Below are positions 56,386-64,000 of a stretch of 64,000 nucleotides of DNA, in pieces (within the stretch, counting starts at the first letter, position 1; every line of letters starts with the position of its first letter). The stretch comes from Novosphingobium sp. G106 (GTDB lineage: Bacteria; Pseudomonadota; Alphaproteobacteria; Sphingomonadales; Sphingomonadaceae): the NCBI RefSeq assembly GCF_019075875.1, contig NZ_JAHOOZ010000001.1, positions 2,480,001 to 2,544,000 on the forward strand. Reading direction: 5' to 3'. Both the position numbers and the translations under genes were made by a program. Below the pieces are notes generated by a model. It made no database searches and was not told the origin of the DNA. It saw nothing but the letters and a program-made list of their open reading frames with translations.

Positions 56386-57480
56386 CTACTTGCCGAGCCG
56401 GTGGTCAAACCAGCTGGCGATATAACGCATGGCGTCCTGCGACTCTGGCGTTTCGGGCGCGGTGCTGTAGCTCTGATGCCAGCCACCTTCGATCATATAG
56501 AGTTCGGACCTTACCCCGCGCTTCAGGAGACTAGCATGGCCAACGACCACACCGCTCATTTCCGGCGCGCGCGTACCCGATAGCCAAAGCGTGGGCGGAT
56601 AGTCGGCCAAAATCTCCGGGGTAATTTCGGGAACGACATCCCTCCGGTCGTAGTCGTCGCCGAAGTAGCCGCCCCTGGCGACCAATGTAGTGCCGGGCCA
56701 GGCAAAGCCGCCGCTGAAATTCCAGATCGCCGAATCCCCAGTCGCGGTTTGAAAAGCGCAGGACAAGGGGGCGATGGCACCGGGCAGCGGAACGCCGTGC
56801 TTCTTGAACCAGGGGATCGATTGCAGCGTGATGACGCCGCCCGCCGATCCGCCGAATATCCCGACGTCACGCGCTGCGTGGGTCTTGAGTATCTCGCGGT
56901 AAACCGCAGTAAGGTCCTCAAGCGCAGCAGGATGCGTCGCCTCCGGATAGAGCCGGTAGTTGATGCTGATCACCTCGATCCCGCTGAGCGACGCGACGGG
57001 TATTGCATCGAGCATCGCGACGGATGGCCATCCGACCATGAACGAGCCGCCATGGACTTCGATCAGGATGCGTCTGCGGTTCTTGCTTGAGACACCGCCC
57101 CGAGGCCGAACACGGATGACTTCTACACCGGCAATAGTCTCTTGCGACATCTCGACGGGATAGCGCTCCCGGACGAAAGGAAGCGATCGTTCGAACATCG
57201 CGTTGACCACCGAACGCATCTTGGCAACGAGCCGCGGATCCTTGGGCGGCGTTATCGTGCCATTTCCCGGGCCGGCGAGCGATTGCGCGTAGGCGCGCTT
57301 CAAAGCGTCGCTGGCGAGCACGGAGGCTGGATAGGAGTAAGCCGGGATCTCAATCGCACCGAGGCTTGGCTTCGGCTTGACGGCGGGCGCCGGCTCTTCC
57401 CCCGCGACGGAGGAACTCGCCATCACTGCAAGGACTGCCAGGCCTGAGAGCGCCATCGACCGGATGCACGGTTTCACCAT
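56386..57480 (-). CDS. alpha/beta hydrolase (HSL-type), exported
   Basis: 364 residues. Signal segment MALSGLAVLAVMASSSVAG. Oxyanion HGGSFMVGW, nucleophile GGSAGG, His in EGGWHQSY. At the usual acid position the sequence reads SGTRAPEMSG, where relatives have GTRD, so the catalytic Asp looks replaced; another acid may serve. ATG at 57480 with GGGAGA upstream. First gene of an operon controlled by the operator at 57542. Confidence 0.87.
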   Translation of the reverse strand: MVKPCIRSMALSGLAVLAVMASSSVAGEEPAPAVKPKPSLGAIEIPAYSYPASVLASDALKRAYAQSLAGPGNGTITPPKDPRLVAKMRSVVNAMFERSLPFVRERYPVEMSQETIAGVEVIRVRPRGGVSSKNRRRILIEVHGGSFMVGWPSVAMLDAIPVASLSGIEVISINYRLYPEATHPAALEDLTAVYREILKTHAARDVGIFGGSAGGVITLQSIPWFKKHGVPLPGAIAPLSCAFQTATGDSAIWNFSGGFAWPGTTLVARGGYFGDDYDRRDVVPEITPEILADYPPTLWLSGTRAPEMSGVVVGHASLLKRGVRSELYMIEGGWHQSYSTAPETPESQDAMRYIASWFDHRLGK

Positions 57481-57541
57481 CGCCGTCTCCCACACGGCTT
57501 GGCTCGTCCCATGCGTTGCCAACTCGGCCGTGAGGAGTTTT

Positions 57542-57558
57542 AGCTACGCTCCGTAGCT
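57542..57558. promoter_or_regulatory. shared TetR4-type operator, site 2
   Basis: AGCTACG-CTC-CGTAGCT, perfect 7-base arms, 60 bases upstream of the hydrolase start and next to the end of tetR4. Confidence 0.78.
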
Positions 57559-57571
57559 TTTAGAGTCAATA

Positions 57572-58228
57572 TCACCAAGCCGCGGAACCCCGCATCAGCA
57601 AGTCGACGCAGCTTTCAGCGAACTCTTGAGCATCGATTTCTGGCGCTTTCGATGTCGGCGCGACGAATTCGATCCAACCACCCAGCATGGCCATGAGAGC
57701 GGTCGCAACCTTCTTTGGATCCCGCGCCTCGATCCCGCTCTCCGGTCCGAGCTCGCGAATATCGCTCTCCAGTTGGGTCATGATTTTCTCGTACCCGATC
57801 GCCTCGTGCCGCCCGCCAATTTCCTCCGAGCTGCTCCAAGCGGCTGACGCGAGCGCCCAGAATGCCTGGACTTCCGGTGTCGTCGCACGATGCAGGATCT
57901 TGGCAGCGATGCGCTTCAAGTGCTGTTCGAGACTCTCACCCGAAGTGATGGGCTGATCGACTTCGCCCCAGGCGGAAATACGATCGCCCAGGACAGCCCG
58001 GAGCAGGGAACGCTTGTCGGGATAGCGCTTGTAGAGCGTCGTCTTGGGCACGCCTGCCTGGGCTGCAACAGCTTCCATCGATGTGCGCTCGTAACCGGCC
58101 GACAGAAAAGACTGGGCCGCCGCGTCTCTGATCGCGCGCTCGATCGCCGCCGACTGAGTTGCACTAGGCCTTCCCCGCTTCGGCTCGAATGGCGCATCGA
58201 CTGCGATAGACTGCTTCAGATCTGGCAT
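57572..58228 (-). CDS. TetR family regulator (tetR4)
   Basis: 218 residues; HTH in AIRDAAAQSFLSAGYERTSM, EAVAAQAGVPKTTLYKRYPDKRS. It is flanked by two copies of the same palindrome, and a third lies at the P450-2 promoter, so it is the best candidate for their binding protein. Divergent from the CoA-transferase gene. Confidence 0.9.
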   Translation of the reverse strand: MPDLKQSIAVDAPFEPKRGRPSATQSAAIERAIRDAAAQSFLSAGYERTSMEAVAAQAGVPKTTLYKRYPDKRSLLRAVLGDRISAWGEVDQPITSGESLEQHLKRIAAKILHRATTPEVQAFWALASAAWSSSEEIGGRHEAIGYEKIMTQLESDIRELGPESGIEARDPKKVATALMAMLGGWIEFVAPTSKAPEIDAQEFAESCVDLLMRGSAAW

Positions 58229-58274
58229 TTGGTGAATACGGCCTTCAGCTTGACATCGCTTACTCGAAACTAAA

Positions 58275-58291
58275 AACTACGATGCGTTGTT
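58275..58291. promoter_or_regulatory. shared TetR4-type operator, site 3
   Basis: AACTACG-ATG-CGTTGTT, one mismatch in the arms, between tetR4 and the divergent CoA-transferase gene; would allow autoregulation. Confidence 0.7.
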
Positions 58292-58325
58292 TAAAATTGA
58301 CCCGGCACGATAATCAAGGGAGTTG

Positions 58326-59810
58326 ATGCGGGTGTCCACCCTCACCGAAAAGCTCGAATGGGCTCACCGCAACCCGCACTCTTCAGCGCAGTTCGATCTC
58401 ATGGCAGCGCTCGACGAGGTGCTGGCGCCGCTCGGCCTCTCGCAAGGCGATGCTGGCGGATCGATAGAATACTGGGGCGCCGATCCCGTCGTGAAGAGCC
58501 CGCTGCGTTTGGGAGCAGCGGCTTCGATCGGCCTCCTGGCCAAATCCATCGCGGCAGCGGCCATGCATCGCTGGCGTGGCGGCGCCGGGCAGGACATCTC
58601 GGTGGACCTGCGCAGGGCACCGCACCGGCTGAGCCCTTTCTATGATTTCCAGTGGGAACGTCTTGGCGGCTATCCGGTCCGATCGTCGCTCGAAGCCGGC
58701 AATATGATGAGTGCCATCTTCTATCGAACGGCCGATGGCCGCTTCGTCATGCCGCAGGCGCTCTATCCGAACCTGCGCCAGCGGGCGCAGGACCTGCTCG
58801 GCATTCCGCTGACCTGGCCTGCGATTACCGCGGCAATCGGCAAGTGGAATGGGCTCGAGTTGGAGGCAGCAGGCGAAGCCGCCGGGATCGTGATGCCCAT
58901 GGTTCGCACCCTTCCCGAGTTCCTGAAGGAGAAGCAGTATCGGAGCGCGCTTGCCGAGGCGCCGCTCATCGAGATCATAAAGATCGAGGATTCTGCTCGC
59001 GAGCCGCTGCAAGTGCCTGGCGATCAGCCGTTCTCGGGCTACCGCGCGCTCGGGATGGGCCATGTCATTGCGGGCGCCGGGCTTGGCCGATCGCTCGCGC
59101 TACATGGCGCGGATGTTCTGAACCTCTGGCGGCCAGGCGAAGCCGAGCAGGAGACCATTTATGCCTCATCCAACGTCGGGCTCCGCTCGGCATGGCTTGA
59201 CCCCCGCAACGATCGCGCTCGGCTCGGCGAATTGCTCGCGGGTGCCGACATCTTCTTCCACAATCGTCGACCCGCCTTCCTTCGCGAGATCGACCTTACG
59301 CCCGAAGCCGCGGCACGCGAGCGGCCCGGAATCATCTACGTATCGGTTTCGCTCCACGGCTTGACCGGCCCCTGGGCAAAGCGCCCCGGCTTCGATCAAT
59401 CCGCCGCCTGCGTAACCGGGATCATGGCCATGGAGGGTACCGCCGATCAGCCTCAGCTTCCGCCGATCGTGGTGATCAACGACTATCTCGCTTCCTGGCT
59501 AGCGCAGGCCGGCATCGTCGCCGCACTTCGCCGGCGTGCCGAAGAAGGCGGCTCCTATCATGTGCACGTATCGCTTTCGCGGATCGCCCTGTGGATCCTG
59601 TCGCTGGGTTTATTCGATCAGGACTGGGCGTACCGCACGGCAGGGAGTAGCGAGACGCACAGCTATCTCGACCCGGAAATCTTTCACGCGGAAACGCCCA
59701 TGGGAGACTATCAGGGCGTAAGCGAACAGGTGTCGATGTCTCTCACGCCCGGGCGCTACGATCCCGTCCTGGTCGCTCGCGGCTCGGGCAGAGCCGAATG
59801 GCTGAGCTAG
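58326..59810 (+). CDS. CaiB/BaiF family (class III) CoA-transferase
   Basis: 494 residues, longer than the usual 400. The N-terminal 220 residues (SIEYWGADPVVKSPLRLGAA, VDLRRAPHRLSPF) look like a partial second CaiB-type domain; the rest has YRALGMGHVIAGAGLGR, HGADVLNLWRPGE, FFHNRRPAFLREID, RPGIIYVSVSLHG and GFDQSAACVTGIM. Transfers CoA between acids to start beta-oxidation-like steps. ATG at 58326 with GGGAG upstream. The hydrolase at 59870 follows on the same strand. Confidence 0.87.
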   Translation: MRVSTLTEKLEWAHRNPHSSAQFDLMAALDEVLAPLGLSQGDAGGSIEYWGADPVVKSPLRLGAAASIGLLAKSIAAAAMHRWRGGAGQDISVDLRRAPHRLSPFYDFQWERLGGYPVRSSLEAGNMMSAIFYRTADGRFVMPQALYPNLRQRAQDLLGIPLTWPAITAAIGKWNGLELEAAGEAAGIVMPMVRTLPEFLKEKQYRSALAEAPLIEIIKIEDSAREPLQVPGDQPFSGYRALGMGHVIAGAGLGRSLALHGADVLNLWRPGEAEQETIYASSNVGLRSAWLDPRNDRARLGELLAGADIFFHNRRPAFLREIDLTPEAAARERPGIIYVSVSLHGLTGPWAKRPGFDQSAACVTGIMAMEGTADQPQLPPIVVINDYLASWLAQAGIVAALRRRAEEGGSYHVHVSLSRIALWILSLGLFDQDWAYRTAGSSETHSYLDPEIFHAETPMGDYQGVSEQVSMSLTPGRYDPVLVARGSGRAEWLS

Positions 59811-59869
59811 CTCGAGCAATTGCAGCCTCGCCCACACTCATCTTGACCGATTGAACCAGGACCCAGGCG

Positions 59870-60835
59870 ATGCCGATCCTTCCTGCACTTCAACCGCTGT
59901 TCCGGACCATAGCGCAGCAAGGCGATGCCCCCTCTCGCAACCTACCTGTCCGCGAGGCTCGGGAACGCGCGCATGCCGCGATGGAACAATACATAACTGG
60001 ATACTACGCTTCTGTAGATCCACTTCCCATCGAGCGGGATCTCTGTGTTCCGGTCGATGGGGGCTTCATTACAGTGCGCCTGTACGCGCCAAGCGCCCGA
60101 CAGGGACCGCTGCCATGCCATGTCTATTATCATGGCGGCGGCTTTTGGCTGGGCAGGCTCAAGCACTTCGATCCCCTCTGCCGCGCGAGCGCTAGCGACG
60201 CGCAATGCGCCGTGGCCTCTGTAGACTATCGGCTGGCGCCCGAGTTCAAGTTTCCGACAGCTGCCGAAGACGCATACGCAGCCCTGCTCTGGCTTCATGA
60301 AAATGCCGGTGCGCTGAACCTCGATCCAACTCTTATGTCGGTAGGCGGCGTGAGCGCGGGCGGCAATTTGGCTGCGGTGGTTTGTTTGATGGCGCGTGAG
60401 CGGCTCGGACCACCTATTTTACTTCAAGTATTGGAAGTCCCGGTTCTCGACCTTTCAACTCAAAAGGACCTCCGAATACCCGAAGAAGCTATCACCCTAC
60501 CTTCCGGCAAAGATCTATATTGCGCTTACTACCTCGAGGACCCCGTAAAGGCCTTGCATCCCCATGTCTCACCCCTGCATGCGGCTAACCTGACGGCACT
60601 GCCACGGGCACTAATCATGATAGCCGAATACGATCCCCTTGCGGCAGAAGGCCGTGCTTACACCAAGCTTTTATCTGAGGCCGGAGTACCAACTGAACTT
60701 ATCGAATGGAAAGGCCAGTTCCACGGTGCGCAATCGATGGCTCGGTTGATACCGGATGAAGCATTTTCCTATCACACCAGAATTGTCGAATTTCTAAGAG
60801 AGAACCACGGGATCGCAAACGTTCGATTCGAATGA
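59870..60835 (+). CDS. alpha/beta hydrolase (HSL-type esterase)
   Basis: 321 residues, cytosolic. YYHGGGFWLGR oxyanion, GVSAGGNLA nucleophile, AEYDPLAAEG acid, GQFHGAQSM histidine: the full catalytic set. Carboxylesterase of the hormone-sensitive-lipase group. Likely co-transcribed with the CoA-transferase; may release the acid that is activated. Confidence 0.92.
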   Translation: MPILPALQPLFRTIAQQGDAPSRNLPVREARERAHAAMEQYITGYYASVDPLPIERDLCVPVDGGFITVRLYAPSARQGPLPCHVYYHGGGFWLGRLKHFDPLCRASASDAQCAVASVDYRLAPEFKFPTAAEDAYAALLWLHENAGALNLDPTLMSVGGVSAGGNLAAVVCLMARERLGPPILLQVLEVPVLDLSTQKDLRIPEEAITLPSGKDLYCAYYLEDPVKALHPHVSPLHAANLTALPRALIMIAEYDPLAAEGRAYTKLLSEAGVPTELIEWKGQFHGAQSMARLIPDEAFSYHTRIVEFLRENHGIANVRFE

Positions 60836-60836
60836 T

Positions 60837-60895
60837 GAACCTACGGCAGCTATCAGGGACCCTGAAATTCATGCTGTAGGTCCGCTTTGTCGGCG
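60837..60895 (+). repeat. 59-bp intergenic repeat, copy 6
   Basis: GAACCTACGGCAGC start, CCGCTTTGTCGGCG end; the most diverged copy but with the same 39-base spacing. Confidence 0.5.
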
Positions 60896-61026
60896 TCAGT
60901 AGCCTGAAGGACGACGCGACCCACCTAAATGCACAGACGAGAAAAGACCTGCTGCCCCAGCTCTGCCACCGCGCATAATCGGTCTGCTGAGTTTGGAATA
61001 TCTCAGATTATACATACGCCTGGGCG

Positions 61027-61054
61027 AATGCCGCCGACACAGGCCGGCGGCATT
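61027..61054 (-). terminator. terminator after zinc-ribbon gene
   Basis: Perfect 10-base arms AATGCCGCCG and CGGCGGCATT with an 8-base loop, directly after the stop of the minus-strand gene. Confidence 0.65.
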
Positions 61055-61059
61055 GCTCC

Positions 61060-61350
61060 TTAGTCGAACAGCTCCTCGAGGAACGATTTCTTGCGCTTTT
61101 GAGGGCGATACCCGCGCGGTTCGTCGACCCTCGGCTGGCCCTGCCAACTTACGGAAGCGGGCTGGCCGGGGTTGGGCTGGGAAAGTTGTGCAGGCACTGC
61201 CCGTTCGATGATCTTGTCGAGTTCACCGCGGTCAAGCCAGACGCCTCGACAAGACGGACAATAATCAATCTCGATCGCTTGCCGCTCCGACATCACAAGG
61301 GCGGTGTGACAGACCGGACATTCCATTCCGGGCTTTCCTGGGTGGTTCAT
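61060..61350 (-). CDS. zinc-ribbon (TFIIB-type) protein
   Basis: 96 residues. Two Cys pairs ECPVCHTAL and DYCPSCRGVWLDRGELDKI form a zinc ribbon with the WLDRGEL signature, then a Gln/Pro linker and a basic/acidic tail PQKRKKSFLEELFD. Function unknown; probably nucleic-acid or protein binding. Start at 61350 is the ATG next to MNHPGKPG. Confidence 0.85.
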   Translation of the reverse strand: MNHPGKPGMECPVCHTALVMSERQAIEIDYCPSCRGVWLDRGELDKIIERAVPAQLSQPNPGQPASVSWQGQPRVDEPRGYRPQKRKKSFLEELFD

Positions 61351-61420
61351 AAGATGCCCTTTCGACGAAAAGGATCTGGCGCTCGAATTGGCAAACACAC
61401 CGCCAATAAGCTGGGATGGA

Positions 61421-61600
61421 TCATGCTCTCGCACTCCGCGATCCAACCATGTGACCGGACAGCCGATCTTTCACGAGAAGCTTCAGCTTCTTGAGGCGGA
61501 GCAATCTGAAATCACTCGGGAAACGGTGCTTCAACTCGCGCCTGATTTCATCATCCAGCTTGCGGTGGATCAGCGTGAGTTTGTGTACGATATGGTTCAT
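61421..61600 (-). CDS. YdcH/DUF465 small helical protein, second copy
   Basis: 59 residues: HKLTLIHRKLDDEIRREL then RLKKLKLLVKDRLSGH, the same RLKKLKLxxKD block as the protein at 28909. ATG at 61600 with GGAGAG upstream. Function unknown. Confidence 0.82.
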   Translation of the reverse strand: MNHIVHKLTLIHRKLDDEIRRELKHRFPSDFRLLRLKKLKLLVKDRLSGHMVGSRSARA

Positions 61601-61855
61601 AGCCACTCTCCAATCGATGGTTCATCGTTCGGGTCAACGATGGTGGAGAATGGGATTGTGCCACCTGACCAGCATCGAGATAACCCGATGCGGTCCGACA
61701 TCACGTTCGCCTTGAAAGGCGACCGCCAGAGGGGCCCGGCCCGCAGCTATGAGGTATTGGCGGAGCCGCCGACTTACAAGGGGCACCACGCCGGAATGGT
61801 TGCCACCAACGGTAGCACACGGCTTTCGAAACTCAGGCTATTACCGTGCCTGCCG

Positions 61856-62155
61856 TCAAAACCTGCGCTGACGCTCATAGAGGTCACGGTAGCGCTGCAT
61901 ATGGGTGGTCCTGAGACCCTGCATGCCCGACCGCTCAACAGCGCGCTGCCAGTAAGCAAATTCTTCGATTGTCAGCGAGTACCGATCGCATACTTCCTCG
62001 ATCGTCAGGAGGCGGCCATGGACGGCGGCGACGACCTCAGCCTTGCGGCGGACGGTCCAACGAGGCGTGGCCGGCTTTGGCAGCGAGTCCAGCGTAAGCA
62101 GCTCGCCGAGCGGCCCTATGACCGTCGCGGGACGGATCGGTTGATTGTTGAGCAC
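61856..62155 (-). CDS. sciP: SciP-like CtrA inhibitor (DUF1153)
   Basis: 99 residues. Family core: VIGPLGELLTLDSLP, RWTVRRKAEVVAAVHGRLL, EVCDRYSLTIEEFAYWQRAV, GMQGLRTTHMQRYRDLYE. In Caulobacter SciP binds CtrA and limits its transcription activity in the cell cycle. GTG start at 62155 with GGGAGAG upstream. It usually sits in core DNA; here it marks the return from the accessory zone. Confidence 0.88.
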   Translation of the reverse strand: MLNNQPIRPATVIGPLGELLTLDSLPKPATPRWTVRRKAEVVAAVHGRLLTIEEVCDRYSLTIEEFAYWQRAVERSGMQGLRTTHMQRYRDLYERQRRF

Positions 62156-62277
62156 ATCTCTCTCCCGCGACTGCCCACGTCTCTGCCGGAAGCGCGAGCG
62201 GTTTGGCGCCAATAGAGCAAGGTGATTAAAGCGAGGTAAGCCCCAAACCGGTTGTGCGGTCCGAACTAGGAGAACGG

Positions 62278-63588
62278 TCATCCGAGGTCGCGGCGGATAA
62301 GGCCCGGCAACAGATAGACCTGCCCCACGGAGCGAATGACGAAGAGCAAGCAGAACGCTAGCCACAGCCCGTCGTTGCCGAGGGGCGCGGCGAGATGAAG
62401 GGCGGCTACATAGACAGCCATCGCACCCGCCATCGTGAGAACCATGGCGCGGGTCCAGCCGGCGCCCACGAAGACGCCATCGAAGACCGACACGAAAACA
62501 CCCAATACAGCGAGTAGCGCCGTCCACCCGATGTACGAAGCAGCCGCCTGGGTCACCGCGGAATTGATGCTGAACGTCGCCGCGAGCGCTTCTCCGGCGA
62601 CCAGATAGACGATCCCGATCACAAGACCTGTAAGGAAGGCCCAGGCCAACGAGCTGCGCAGCACCATGACGAAGCGGCGCCGGTCACGGCTGCCCTTGGC
62701 CTCGCCGCACAGAACCTGCGCAGCGCTCTCGAATCCATCGACGATCAGCGACGAAAGCATGAATATCTGGAACAGTATGCCGTTCGCGGCGAGCACGACC
62801 GGCCCTTGCTGGGCGCCGCTGCGCGCGAGAAGAAGCATGGCCGCTGTGAGCAACAGGGTGCGCAAGAACAGGTCGCGGTTGAGGCTGAACAAGTGGCGCA
62901 GCGCCTTGCCGTTCCACGTCGCGCGTTGTCGGGCAGCAGCCAGCGCATGACCAGCGGCAGGTACGCGCGCCACGGCTACGGTCAGCAGTACCAATTTGAG
63001 CAGTTCCGACCCCGCGGTCGCGACCGCCACGCCCGCGATCCCCCAACCGACCCAGAGTACAAGTGCGAGATCGAGCGCGATATGAACGGCGTTGGCGACG
63101 ACTTCGGTGATAAGGATGATCCGCACCCGCCGCTGCCCGATCAGCCAGCCGCTGAGCACGCAGTTGAGCAGCCAGGCGGTCCCGACCCAGTAGCGGATCT
63201 CTATGTAGACCCTGGCGTTGACCGCGATTTCGCCTTTCGCTTCGAGCAAGGCGAGCCCTGCCCCCACAGCCCAGGGCCGGACGAGCAGCAGCAGCAAGCC
63301 GATTGCCAGCGCTGCGGCCAGGCTTCGGGTCAGGATCGCAGCCTGTTCCTCTCGATTGCCGCTGCCCGCTGCCTGCGCGGTGAGCGCTACCGTTCCAGTG
63401 CGCAGAAAGGCAAAGACGATCAGCAGCGCCATCATGAATTTCGCGCCAAGCTCGACCGCGCCTTGCGCCGCTGCGTCGCCGAGCCGGCCGATCACCCACA
63501 TGTCGGCGAGGCCGAACAGCGCTGTCGCAACATTGGTCAGCATCGCCGGCAAGGCGATGCTCCAGACGAGGCGCGAGGGTGACTGCAT
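62278..63588 (-). CDS. MATE family efflux transporter
   Basis: Twelve hydrophobic helices: LVWSIALPAMLTNVATALFGLADMWVIG is the first repeat, with the second near NGILFQIFMLSSLIVDGFESA. DinF-type Na+/H+-coupled drug efflux group. The ATG at 63588 is used; a TTG at 63624 in frame could add 12 residues. Separate from SciP by 120 bases. Confidence 0.88.
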   Translation of the reverse strand: MQSPSRLVWSIALPAMLTNVATALFGLADMWVIGRLGDAAAQGAVELGAKFMMALLIVFAFLRTGTVALTAQAAGSGNREEQAAILTRSLAAALAIGLLLLLVRPWAVGAGLALLEAKGEIAVNARVYIEIRYWVGTAWLLNCVLSGWLIGQRRVRIILITEVVANAVHIALDLALVLWVGWGIAGVAVATAGSELLKLVLLTVAVARVPAAGHALAAARQRATWNGKALRHLFSLNRDLFLRTLLLTAAMLLLARSGAQQGPVVLAANGILFQIFMLSSLIVDGFESAAQVLCGEAKGSRDRRRFVMVLRSSLAWAFLTGLVIGIVYLVAGEALAATFSINSAVTQAAASYIGWTALLAVLGVFVSVFDGVFVGAGWTRAMVLTMAGAMAVYVAALHLAAPLGNDGLWLAFCLLFVIRSVGQVYLLPGLIRRDLG

Positions 63589-63689
63589 CGCCAAGCCGGT
63601 TGCAGGCCCGGCGGCGTCCGTCAATCGGCGCCGAACTCATGGGGACGCGTCGGTTCGCCGGTTCTCGCGAGCCGGCTGGACGATGTTTC

Positions 63690-64000
63690 TCAGGAGAGAG
63701 TCCGGCCGATCCGGGCCTTGAGCTCGCTCTCGGTCACGATCTCGATAGTCTGCCCGGCCTGTTGCAGTTCGCTTGCACGCCGGTGGGCCGGGCTGGCATG
63801 GTAGAATCTGCCAAACGGCTGATCCGCGCTGATAACCAGCATGGTCGAAGTCGTACCGACCGAGGCCACAACCCGGGCTCCTGCTGCCGCGAGCCAATGG
63901 CCCAAGGCGCTGTCGCGAGTTGCACCCAGGATCGCGGCTTTCTGTCCTTTGAGGGGCCTTCGGCGGCCGCCTTCGGGGATTTGCCGCCTCGCGGATTCGC
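63690..64000 (-). CDS. C-terminal part of BRCT-domain protein (cut by window edge)
   Basis: Frame open to the window edge. KGQKAAILGATRDSALGHWL, then AAGARVVASVGTTSTMLVIS and TIEIVTESELKARIG, matching a BRCT domain. Such domains end DNA polymerase III epsilon-like exonucleases, ligases and similar repair proteins. The rest lies outside, so the enzyme cannot be named. Confidence 0.7.
   Translation of the reverse strand, partial: ESARRQIPEGGRRRPLKGQKAAILGATRDSALGHWLAAAGARVVASVGTTSTMLVISADQPFGRFYHASPAHRRASELQQAGQTIEIVTESELKARIGRTLS

Overview
The window looks like chromosomal DNA of an alphaproteobacterium of the order Sphingomonadales, probably Novosphingobium, Sphingobium or a relative. This rests on high GC, a PEPxxWA-type sorting signal, a SciP-like CtrA regulator, a CIRCE-controlled groESL, a large TonB receptor, and many TetR-linked P450/SDR/TauD catabolic genes. 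The genus is inference.

Layout. 1-19.4 kb is housekeeping: metZ, a protein-mannosyltransferase-like glycosyltransferase and a GT2-GtrA fusion, leuB, recO, a UbiK-like protein, tspO, tlyA, a three-gene molybdenum hydroxylase operon with a di-haem cytochrome, ilvE, a YghU-type GST, a TonB receptor and tRNA-Gln(TTG). From 19.46 kb the window becomes accessory DNA. It holds a two-gene IS91-type element, an MFS pump whose 3' end runs into a peptidase fragment, an intact IS110 element, a second IS110 with an in-frame stop, and gene-poor spacers.

Inside this zone (26.9-34.9 kb) lies a stress island: beta-carbonic anhydrase, a second-type rpoH, YdcH, groEL/groES with a textbook CIRCE and a sigma32-like promoter, a three-gene Usg operon, and two Hsp20 genes. 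The first Hsp20 gene has a leader that fits a ROSE RNA thermometer.

41-61 kb is a catabolic region built from modules, four of them each next to its own TetR gene: TauD-ABM-SMP30-SnoaL; P450-SnoaL; TauD-adenylating enzyme-SDR; and a CoA-transferase/hydrolase/P450-SDR/beta-propeller set. The last TetR appears to control three separate promoters through one shared operator (CTACG-N3-CGTAG). The substrate cannot be read from the sequence. This is the best candidate for an undescribed system here.

Six copies of a degenerate 59-bp repeat, all in the same orientation, occur in intergenic gaps between 24 and 61 kb. Three genes (PMT, TonB receptor, SDR) carry single-base frameshifts in or near G/C runs, which suggests sequencing error or recent decay. 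The window ends in zinc-ribbon, YdcH and SciP genes, a MATE pump and the C-terminus of a BRCT protein.
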